Shown here: one piece after another, positions 1-4,879 of the stretch
Numbering within the stretch: position 1 is the first letter of the stretch
Layout of the letters: each line of letters opens with the position of its first letter
Source of the DNA: Nanobdellota archaeon
GTDB lineage: Archaea; Nanobdellota; Nanobdellia; Pacearchaeales; GW2011-AR1
DNA: 5,024 nt
Reading direction: 5' to 3'
NCBI GenBank assembly: GCA_018830845.1
Contig: JAHJRS010000016.1
Location: 1 to 5,024 of the forward strand
The notes under the pieces: model-generated
What the model saw: the letters and a program-made list of their open reading frames with translations, nothing else
The model's database searches: none
Told to the model about the DNA's origin: nothing
Program-made: the position numbers and the translations under genes

Positions 1-119
1 ACAAGGAAATTTCAGATTTAAAAGGTGTTGAAATTGATATGTGGCAGACAAAAGCTGAAGAGTTCCTGAAAGAAATGATTTCACTCGTTGAAAGTATTGT
101 TAAAAGTAAAAAGAAATAA
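1..119 (+). CDS. C-terminal end of an unrecognised protein (5' end outside window)
   Basis: Only the reading frame beginning at base 3 stays open on the plus strand; the other two plus frames stop within the first 31 bases. It runs for 38 codons to a TAA at 117-119. The visible peptide begins KEISDLKGVEIDMWQTKAEE, then continues with an amphipathic helix-like stretch and ends in a lysine-rich tail (KSKKK). No motif identifies a family and I assign no function. It is the only plus-strand gene in the window and converges on the minus-strand gene ending at 127, with 7 bases between the stops. Its transcript therefore almost certainly runs into the antisense of that neighbour. Coding status rests on the open frame, the sensible lysine/glutamate-rich composition and the tight convergent packing; this could be a chance frame because so little is visible. 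Confidence 0.6.
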   Translation, partial: KEISDLKGVEIDMWQTKAEEFLKEMISLVESIVKSKKK

Positions 120-126
120 AATATTT
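101..126 (-). terminator. T-rich archaeal-type terminator downstream of the 190-residue gene
   Basis: Read on the minus strand, the bases just after the TAG stop at 127-129 are almost all T and A, with runs TTTT, TTT, TTTTT and TTTT separated by one or two bases. Archaeal RNA polymerase terminates on such oligo-T tracts without needing a hairpin. The tract overlaps the last codons of the convergent plus-strand gene, whose AAA/AAG lysine codons produce the T runs. It may therefore be partly coincidental. Confidence 0.4.
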
Positions 127-699
127 CTATTCTTCGTCTTCTTTAGGTTCTTCTTCTAAAGGTCCTTTTTCTTTTGGAGTTTGCGCTTTAGGTTTTAAAA
201 TTTCTTCAAGTCCACCGGCAATTGCCTTTTGTTCTATTTCAAGACCTTTTTTCATAAGATTATTTACTTCATACTGTAAATATGACCCCTGAATTAGCTT
301 GAGATTTTCTTCATCAAGTTCGTGAACATATTTATTAAATTCTCCACTTATAGGGCCATTATATTCCATTTTTTTTGCAAGATCTGAAACCTTCTGATAA
401 GCAACTGACGAAGCCCAAAATCTTTGAGCATTGATTTTCAGCTGTTCTTTTGTAAGTGAACCATTTCCTAAAACTGCTTCTCCAAAAAGATTCTGATAAG
501 CCGTCTGATCTGGAGCCTTACTTGCTGTCTGCAAATATATTGCGTCCAAAGTATCCTTTCCAAATTTTCCGTATCTGTCCGTTTGTTCACCAATCTTGGA
601 TAAAGCGATATATTTTATAAAATCATTTGAGAAAATTTCTTTCTGGGTCTTATACCTCTCTTCTTTTTGTTCTGGTGTCATTTCTTGATCTTGTTCCAT
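127..699 (-). CDS. Hypothetical hydrophilic protein with acidic C-terminal tail, 190 residues
   Basis: I do not recognise this protein. From the ATG at 697-699 it is 190 residues, beginning MEQDQEMTPEQKEE. It has no signal peptide, no membrane segment and no cysteine. The body looks mostly helical, including a segment QRFWASSVAYQKVSDLAKKM. The last 25 or so residues are a low-complexity Lys/Pro/Glu tail ending EEPKEDEE, probably disordered. An ATG three codons upstream (706-708) would give 193 residues. I prefer the inner ATG because the TATA box at 721-728 places the expected transcription start at or next to base 699, so the outer ATG would lie upstream of the mRNA. No Shine-Dalgarno site precedes either start, which fits a leaderless message. 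The gene follows the L10e gene on the same strand after a 67-base gap but has its own promoter, so it is probably a separate unit. A cytosolic role, perhaps protein- or nucleic-acid-associated, is only a guess. Confidence 0.82.
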   Translation of the reverse strand: MEQDQEMTPEQKEERYKTQKEIFSNDFIKYIALSKIGEQTDRYGKFGKDTLDAIYLQTASKAPDQTAYQNLFGEAVLGNGSLTKEQLKINAQRFWASSVAYQKVSDLAKKMEYNGPISGEFNKYVHELDEENLKLIQGSYLQYEVNNLMKKGLEIEQKAIAGGLEEILKPKAQTPKEKGPLEEEPKEDEE

Positions 700-735
700 A
701 ATAAACATATAATTTTAAACTTTATAAATCTTTCT
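700..735 (-). promoter_or_regulatory. TATA/BRE promoter of the 190-residue gene (leaderless start)
   Basis: The 8-mer TTTATAAA at 721-728 is a strong archaeal TATA box, preceded on the minus strand by purine-rich AGAAAGA, which can serve as the TFB recognition element. Exactly 21 bases separate the box from the A of the ATG at 699, so the box centre is about 25 bases upstream of that A. This is the usual distance from an archaeal TATA box to the transcription start, so the message should begin at or near the start codon. Confidence 0.75.
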
Positions 736-766
736 ATTTTGTAGTGTCTGAATAATGGTAACAAAA

Positions 767-1312
767 CTACTTTCCCTTAAAGACTTCAAGGCTTGTTCTT
801 ATTGCACCTGGAAGTTTTGGGTTAATTTGTTTTATCAACTTTCTTGTAAACTGAACTGATTTTTCACTTGGTAATCTAAAAATAAACAGAACTTTGCCCG
901 GCTTCAAAATTGCTGCCTTTCCAACTGATTTTCCAAACGCAAGCTGCATCCCTGTCTGCATACGATCAGCCCCGGCACCAGTAAGCATTTTATTTTCTCT
1001 TTGAATGTGGTGAGGGTATGGGACAACCTTAAAAAGGTACTGTCCTCCAAGCTCACTATCCAGTTTCTTATTTACATATTGTCTGCATGACTCAAGTGCA
1101 TTGTGCCTCACCTGAATTTTTTCAGTTGAGACAACCCTTAATTCATAGGGAAGTTTTCCGTCGTTAACAAGAGAGCTTTTTCCCATTTCAAACTTAACAA
1201 TTTTTTGAGGTGGAACAACTTTTATGAATGACTTTTGCCTTTTTCTGCTGACCCTTGTGAAAGGAGTCACTTTTCTTTTTGAATATGCATTTGCTTTTCG
1301 AAGTCCTACCAT
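767..1312 (-). CDS. rpl10e: Large-subunit ribosomal protein L10e (uL16 family)
   Basis: This is the archaeal/eukaryotic L10e protein, equivalent to bacterial L16 (uL16). It sits in the 50S central-protuberance region and contacts tRNA and the GTPase-associated/peptidyl-transferase side. At 181 residues it has normal family length. Family hallmarks are visible in order: a basic N-terminus with FTR (18-20); the IQVRHNALESCRQYVNKKL block (66-84); PHHIQRENKML (100-110); and the conserved P-site loop TGAGADRMQTGMQLAFGK (111-128) followed by the GKAA segment. The loop reads GMQ where most relatives have GMR. It is the last gene of a three-gene cluster. Its ATG directly abuts the TAA of the preceding 101-residue gene with no bases between. 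An AGGAG Shine-Dalgarno site at 1320-1324, inside the upstream coding sequence and 7 bases before the ATG, fixes the start. It ends with TAG; I see no strong terminator beyond a short TTTTGTT. Confidence 0.96.
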   Translation of the reverse strand: MVGLRKANAYSKRKVTPFTRVSRKRQKSFIKVVPPQKIVKFEMGKSSLVNDGKLPYELRVVSTEKIQVRHNALESCRQYVNKKLDSELGGQYLFKVVPYPHHIQRENKMLTGAGADRMQTGMQLAFGKSVGKAAILKPGKVLFIFRLPSEKSVQFTRKLIKQINPKLPGAIRTSLEVFKGK

Positions 1313-1618
1313 TTAATAACTCCTAACTAAAATTGGATTTAATTCTTTGACCTTTTTCTCAATTTTAGAATGTACATGGAGGGAGTTTTCTTTGGTTATT
1401 GTGCAATATTTTAGTGTTTTTTTGAGCAAATCATTAACCGAATCAAGAAAGTTAAGCCTCATTTTTCCCCCTTCACTCTGGATTTCAAATCCGGGATAGT
1501 AATATATAACACACCCTTTACCATTTCCCCCGTATCCCATGGGGGTGCTAAAAAGTTTTCTGACAAGCATATTAACATAAAGTTCATTTCCACTTTTAAC
1601 TTCAATACTTGTTTTCAT
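1313..1618 (-). CDS. Unrecognised 101-residue basic protein within the L35Ae-L10e ribosomal cluster
   Basis: I do not recognise a family. The protein starts MKTSIEVKSGNELYVNMLVRK and alternates likely strands and helices: strand 2-8, helix 11-24, a hydrophobic strand around CVIYYYPGFEIQS (36-48), helix around LNFLDSVNDLLKKTL (55-69), and a lysine-rich C-terminal helix. It has no membrane segment, signal peptide or metal-binding cluster; the two cysteines (36, 71) are far apart. Its start ATG overlaps the L35Ae stop by four bases (ATGA, 1615-1618), and its TAA directly abuts the L10e ATG. It is thus translationally coupled on both sides, and a GAGGT site at 1628-1632 precedes the start. This tight wedging suggests a translation- or ribosome-related role, possibly a lineage-specific ribosome-associated or assembly protein. 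That is inference from position only. The operon fit and Shine-Dalgarno sites make it a real gene. Confidence 0.87.
   Translation of the reverse strand: MKTSIEVKSGNELYVNMLVRKLFSTPMGYGGNGKGCVIYYYPGFEIQSEGGKMRLNFLDSVNDLLKKTLKYCTITKENSLHVHSKIEKKVKELNPILVRSY
1320..1324 (-). promoter_or_regulatory. Shine-Dalgarno site for L10e
   Basis: AGGAG on the minus strand, with 7 bases before the ATG at 1310-1312. It lies within the last codons of the 101-residue gene, so L10e translation is probably coupled to translation of that gene. It confirms the L10e start. Confidence 0.75.
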
Positions 1619-1872
1619 TTTATCTCAACCTCTGTTGTAACTGCCTGACCAGGAAGACCTTTTTCAAAAATAGCCCTCAAAACGCCTTTATTTCCATGAG
1701 GTGAAGCAATTTTTCCTTCTATTAATTTTCCAGCTGGCGATTTCCAAGTAACAGATTTTCCGACAAATTTTGTTGCTTTTTCTTTTGAGTCAACACCTTC
1801 TGCTTCTATCAAAAAATGCTTCTCGTGAATTCTGTGTCTTCCTCTTCGAAATTGCACAACTTTTCCTTTCAT
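1615..1872 (-). CDS. rpl35ae: Large-subunit ribosomal protein L35Ae (eL33 family)
   Basis: An 85-residue protein matching the archaeal/eukaryotic eL33 family, a small beta-barrel protein of the 50S subunit absent from bacteria. Family signatures are clear: FRRGRHRIHEKHFLIEAEGV at 8-27, the KATKFVGKSVTWKSPAGK segment (32-49), GKIASPHGNKGVLRAIFEKG (53-72), and the terminal LPGQAV segment leading into a final beta strand. HGNKG and the LPGQA ending are particularly diagnostic. The length is typical for archaeal members. The ATG at 1870-1872 is preceded by AGGA (1881-1884) 8 bases upstream. The frame upstream runs into a stop without another ATG, so the start is secure. It is the first gene of the L35Ae - 101-residue protein - L10e cluster and is preceded by a 93-base leader with hairpin potential. 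Its TGA overlaps the next gene's ATG. Confidence 0.95.
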   Translation of the reverse strand: MKGKVVQFRRGRHRIHEKHFLIEAEGVDSKEKATKFVGKSVTWKSPAGKLIEGKIASPHGNKGVLRAIFEKGLPGQAVTTEVEIK

Positions 1873-1935
1873 TTGATTATTCCTGTAAGCAAATGAGTAA
1901 AAATCCCAAGGGATTTACTCCTGCCACAAGTAAAT
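1873..1935 (-). promoter_or_regulatory. Structured 5' leader of the L35Ae-L10e operon
   Basis: On the minus strand, bases 1920-1895 form a hairpin. The 5' arm GAGUAAAUCC pairs with GGAUUUUUACUC through ten base pairs with a two-U bulge, capped by CUUG, a known stable tetraloop. It ends about 22 bases before the L35Ae ATG and 10 bases before its Shine-Dalgarno site. The AGTAAAT of the 5' arm (1913-1919) can instead pair perfectly with ATTTACT just upstream (1935-1929 read on the minus strand), giving two mutually exclusive structures if both arms are transcribed. A site for autoregulation by a ribosomal protein is plausible but unproven. No T-tract follows the hairpin, so it does not look like a terminator. 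Confidence 0.45.
1881..1884 (-). promoter_or_regulatory. Shine-Dalgarno site for L35Ae
   Basis: AGGA on the minus strand, with 8 bases before the ATG at 1870-1872. It implies a leadered message for the first ribosomal gene, unlike the leaderless genes at 699 and 4879. Confidence 0.55.
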
Positions 1936-1944
1936 TATTGAGAA

Positions 1945-1965
1945 ATTGGTTTAAAAATGCTTCGC
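1945..1965 (-). promoter_or_regulatory. Candidate TATA promoter for the L35Ae-L10e operon
   Basis: TTTTTAAA at 1950-1957 on the minus strand lies just after the methyltransferase stop and is preceded by GCGAAGCA, an acceptable TFB element. By the spacing seen at the other promoters, the transcript would start near 1928. That gives a leader of about 56 bases carrying the CUUG hairpin. The box is weaker than the TTTATAAA boxes elsewhere in the window, so read-through from the methyltransferase gene is also possible. Confidence 0.4.
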
Positions 1966-3072
1966 TCACTTATCCAAAACATAAATCATTCTTCCAACAA
2001 TTTGGTTTTCCCTAAACTCCGGAATTTCATAAATTAAATTTAGCCCGGTTTTTTCAAGAATCTTTTCAATATCACACTTAACTCTTTTTTTCCCAACCCT
2101 TATGTAAGGGGAAGTGAAAACAATTCTTCCTGAAATTTTATTCTTAAAATTATTGATAATTTTTACTATTAAATTTTCAAATTTTTCAAGGGTTTTTTGC
2201 GCATCTTTTTTTTGGGGAATTTTTTTTAAAGTCTCTCCCAAATCAGGTTCAGTTGCAATCGCATTCGCTTCCAAGATTTTTGCCTTTGAAGAATCTTCAT
2301 TAATTAATTCATAATCCTTTTTATCAAATTTGAACCAATCAAGATTTTGGCGTGCTCCTGAAATTGCATTTTTATCCTTATCGATTCCTATAACTTTAAT
2401 CTTTTGAATAAGGGCTTCCTGCAAAATTGCTCCAACACCACAAAAAGGGTCAAGAAGGACTTCATCGGATTTTATTCCGGATAGATTTATTAAAATTTTT
2501 GCAACTCGCGGCGAAATGGCAAGTGATTCTCTTCTCACCGGTTTTTTCATGTCTCTTTTTTCCAGAGAGGAGTAATCACACCTTTGTGAAATTTTTCCAA
2601 AATAAATTTTTTCCTCCCCAAAAACAAAATACTCCTCATCAATTAATTTAGAAGAAGGAATTTCAAAGTTTTTTCCTCCCTGCATTTTAACATTTCCCGT
2701 TAAGTGTTTTAGAGTGGCTTTTAATTTTTCATTACGGAATTTTTCCTTCAATGTTTTTAAAATTTCCCCATAATTTTTTGAAAAATCCCAAAGAGTGTAA
2801 TTTAATTTATTTCCCGTTCCAGAGTACAAATCACCTTTTGGAATTCCATTCAAAACTTCATTTAAATTGCCTGAAACTAACACCTTTCCGATAGATATAA
2901 CGCCTCCAAAAAAATCAACGGAATTATTTTCCAAGGGATTTGCAACTTCAATTAGTAATCCGTTTTTGTCAATTTCAGATTCCAGGACGGGATTTTTGGC
3001 TTTTTCAAAATAAGAAAAAACTTCTGCTTTAGAGAGTTCAATGTTCCTTCCCAAGACAAAGAGGTATTTCAT
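1966..3072 (-). CDS. THUMP-domain tRNA guanine-N2 methyltransferase, TRM11/TrmG10 family
   Basis: A 368-residue cytosolic SAM-dependent methyltransferase of the TRM11/TrmG10 family, which methylates N2 of G10 in tRNA and in archaea often works with Trm112. Length and layout fit. An N-terminal ferredoxin-like/THUMP region (about 1-165) leads into the linker KRDMKKPVRRESLAISPRVA (172-191), which resembles the family's RD..RP.RR...SPKLA block. The Rossmann methyltransferase domain follows. Motif I is LLDPFCGVGAIL (206-217), the ribose-binding acid is D231 in VIGIDKD, and D260 is in the motif III position. Motif IV reads ATEPDLG (273-279) where TrmG10 enzymes normally have DPPYG, so the catalytic loop is unusual. 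FTSPYI (319-324) follows on strand 5. The frame ends with TGA. There is no Shine-Dalgarno site; a weak TATA-like element sits at leaderless spacing. The gene lies 37 bases downstream of the nucleotidyltransferase-like gene. Family membership is confident; the exact target base is not. Confidence 0.88.
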   Translation of the reverse strand: MKYLFVLGRNIELSKAEVFSYFEKAKNPVLESEIDKNGLLIEVANPLENNSVDFFGGVISIGKVLVSGNLNEVLNGIPKGDLYSGTGNKLNYTLWDFSKNYGEILKTLKEKFRNEKLKATLKHLTGNVKMQGGKNFEIPSSKLIDEEYFVFGEEKIYFGKISQRCDYSSLEKRDMKKPVRRESLAISPRVAKILINLSGIKSDEVLLDPFCGVGAILQEALIQKIKVIGIDKDKNAISGARQNLDWFKFDKKDYELINEDSSKAKILEANAIATEPDLGETLKKIPQKKDAQKTLEKFENLIVKIINNFKNKISGRIVFTSPYIRVGKKRVKCDIEKILEKTGLNLIYEIPEFRENQIVGRMIYVLDK

Positions 3073-3107
3073 AAAAATAAAAGAAAACTTTAGTTTTTAG
3101 AAGTTTT
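3073..3107 (-). terminator. Candidate hairpin/T-tract terminator after the nucleotidyltransferase-like gene
   Basis: On the minus strand, AAAACTT (3107-3101) and AAGTTTT (3090-3084) form a 7-bp stem around a 10-base loop, followed by the T-rich run CTTTTATTTTT up to the methyltransferase ATG. Either the T-tract alone or the whole element could end the upstream transcript. It fills nearly all of the 37-base gap and overlaps the candidate promoter of the next gene. Confidence 0.35.
3092..3101 (-). promoter_or_regulatory. Weak TATA-like element for the methyltransferase gene
   Basis: TCTAAAAA (3094-3101 on the minus strand) lies exactly 21 bases from the A of the ATG at 3072, the same spacing as the two strong TTTATAAA boxes in the window. 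There is no Shine-Dalgarno site before this start, which fits leaderless transcription. The match to the TATA consensus is poor and A-rich intergenic DNA could produce it by chance. Confidence 0.3.
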
Positions 3108-3109
3108 GA

Positions 3110-4879
3110 TTAAAACAAAACTTCAAATTCACCATAGGCTTTTTTCAAAACTTCAAAGACCTTCGGATTGATTTCAACCTGAAGTTTATCTTTTTGTTTT
3201 GAAAGGGCAATTTCAAGTTCTTCAAGAGTTGATTCAATTATTTTATCTCCAACTTTTTTGACAGAATTTCCTTCAAAAATGAAAGTTTTTCCGTCGGCGT
3301 TGACAATCTCAATCTTTTTGTCCTTTCCCATCAAAACCATTTTTCCCTTGTTTATTGATATAAGGTCTTTCCTTTGAATATATTCCACGAGGTCCTTAAT
3401 TAAAATGTCGGCGTCTTTTCTGATACGGTCAATTTTGTGAGTTTCAGATTTGTTTTTCTTGAACTCTTTTTTTGCCTTTATGACTTCTTTTAGAATTCTC
3501 AGGTGCTGGCTTGTGAACTTTGCCTTTTTAACATAATCTTTTTCAAATTCCTGAACCAATTTTTCCGGAGATTTTTTCCCTAAAATATCTTTCAGGAGTT
3601 GAATTACATCTCCATAGATTTGCTCCACTGTTTTTTCCTGAAACTTTGCCTCAATTTCTTTTCTAAGTTCTTTTAATCTTTTAAGATAATCCCCGGTCTC
3701 AGACAAAAGCTTGTCAATTTCAGAACCTGAAATCTCCTTTATTTTTTCGTGTTCGTAATCCTTCCATATCTGGACAATTTTTTCTAAAAAGTCAACATAC
3801 TTTTTTTCAATCATTTTAGTGTCAAGAAATTCTTTTTTAAAGTCCCTTACGAGTTCTTTTTTTGCATTCGGAGGAGGGCTTCCGTTAAGCATGACCATTG
3901 CCTGTGCAGGAGTTGTAACCCCCCAGAATATGTTTGTAAACACGTCTGAAAGGAGGGTTTTTTTGCTTCTTTGAATTACCCCATCACCCATGCTCATAAA
4001 CATATCAATTGCCTCAGGAGAAGGCTTTAATTTTCCCATTCTTAAAAGAGCCTTCCAGGGCATGAAAGTTCCACGATCGTAAAGCGGAACTCCGTCACGA
4101 ATAAAAGTAAACATTACAGGATGTGCATCTTTTACTGCATCCCAAAAATCAGTCAACAAATAAATCTGAGGTTCAAGGCGGTTTTTCACGCCGGCAATCT
4201 GGGTTGCTTCCGCAACATACTGGTAAATTATTCCCCGAAGCCTCTCAAGCAGTTCACGCCGGGGCATTCTTTTCACGTCGGTGTCATTAATTATAACAAA
4301 AACATCCACATCGCTTGTTTTTATGGTGTCGCCACGAATTAAACTTCCCCCAATGACATAACTTACAACATACTTTTCAAACTTTTGAAGAACAAGGGAT
4401 TTGTGAATTTCTGAAACTCTGAGGGCTCCCAAAATTCCCTTGTCATAAATTGGATAACTCATTGCAATTGCGCTTGAAAGCTCAAATTTTTGGTCTGTGC
4501 AAATCTCCCAGATTTCTGAGGGGGTCCAAACATGAACCCAGACCTTTTCCTTTGATTTTTGAACTTCCTTTACCAATTCCTGTTTTATTTTTGAAACTTC
4601 TTTTGACTTTTCATCCGGAACTATAAGACTAATGTGAACTGCGTCCTTTGAATCCGGGGGTGCTTCCTCCTCCTCGATAAACTTCGGAATTGACTGAGGA
4701 GGCAAAATACCAAAAGCAAGGATATACTTGAATTTTTTTAGTGCGAAGGTCTTCAATTTGTCAATTTCTTTCTTTGTTTTTTCAAATTTTTTCTTCTCTT
4801 CTTCAGGATTAACCTTTGGAATTTTTGGTTTAGAATAGTTTAGATTCATACCAGGAATGGAGTCGGTATTTGAAGCCAT
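3110..4879 (-). CDS. Tandem nucleotidyltransferase-fold protein (degenerate plus intact domain) with HEPN-like helical region
   Basis: A 589-residue cytosolic protein; the nucleic-acid or nucleotide substrate is unknown. Domain 2 (about 165-282) is a polymerase-beta-type nucleotidyltransferase with VIGGSL (175-180) and SDVDVFVI (189-196). D190 and D192 are the expected metal ligands; the third acid is unclear, possibly E236. Domain 1 (about 45-155) looks like a degenerate copy: PSEIWEI...PIYDKG (120-148) aligns without gaps with TDFWDAV...PLYDRG (243-270) at an offset of 122. The region corresponding to DVD reads AVH (80-82), so the catalytic acids are lost. Residues 285-430 are helical and contain FWGVTTPAQAMVMLNGSPPP (318-337), reminiscent of HEPN domains, but no R-x4-6-H RNase motif exists. 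A second helical stretch (440-505) and a small strand-rich C-terminal part follow. The N-terminal 45 residues are lysine-rich. The ATG at 4877-4879 is supported by a TATA box 21 bases upstream; no suitably spaced Shine-Dalgarno site precedes it. Confidence 0.85.
   Translation of the reverse strand: MASNTDSIPGMNLNYSKPKIPKVNPEEEKKKFEKTKKEIDKLKTFALKKFKYILAFGILPPQSIPKFIEEEEAPPDSKDAVHISLIVPDEKSKEVSKIKQELVKEVQKSKEKVWVHVWTPSEIWEICTDQKFELSSAIAMSYPIYDKGILGALRVSEIHKSLVLQKFEKYVVSYVIGGSLIRGDTIKTSDVDVFVIINDTDVKRMPRRELLERLRGIIYQYVAEATQIAGVKNRLEPQIYLLTDFWDAVKDAHPVMFTFIRDGVPLYDRGTFMPWKALLRMGKLKPSPEAIDMFMSMGDGVIQRSKKTLLSDVFTNIFWGVTTPAQAMVMLNGSPPPNAKKELVRDFKKEFLDTKMIEKKYVDFLEKIVQIWKDYEHEKIKEISGSEIDKLLSETGDYLKRLKELRKEIEAKFQEKTVEQIYGDVIQLLKDILGKKSPEKLVQEFEKDYVKKAKFTSQHLRILKEVIKAKKEFKKNKSETHKIDRIRKDADILIKDLVEYIQRKDLISINKGKMVLMGKDKKIEIVNADGKTFIFEGNSVKKVGDKIIESTLEELEIALSKQKDKLQVEINPKVFEVLKKAYGEFEVLF

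Noticed and set aside
1895..1920. Hairpin considered as an intrinsic terminator for the methyltransferase gene
   Set aside because: No T-tract follows it on the minus strand, and it lies close to the L35Ae ribosome site, which fits a leader element better.
1770..2015. Plus-strand open frame of 81 codons
   Set aside because: Lies antisense to the L35Ae gene, its leader and the methyltransferase 3' end; leucine/serine/phenylalanine-rich product typical of antisense of lysine-rich coding sequence; no promoter or ribosome site.
2114..2314. Plus-strand open frame of 66 codons
   Set aside because: Entirely antisense to the methyltransferase domain, whose motifs are clear on the other strand.
2427..2651. 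Plus-strand open frame of 74 codons
   Set aside because: Antisense to the conserved motif I and linker region of the methyltransferase; no supporting signals.
4121..4342. Plus-strand open frame of 73 codons
   Set aside because: Antisense to the intact nucleotidyltransferase domain including its DVD motif.
3110..4879. Nucleotidyltransferase/HEPN toxin-antitoxin system
   Set aside because: The parts are in one polypeptide, no R-x4-6-H RNase motif is present, and the neighbours are translation genes with no partner gene or defence context.
3110..4879. Archaeal CCA-adding enzyme
   Set aside because: The GGS...DVD motif is shared across the superfamily, but the degenerate first domain and the long helical region do not match the CCA-adding enzyme's domain order as I know it.
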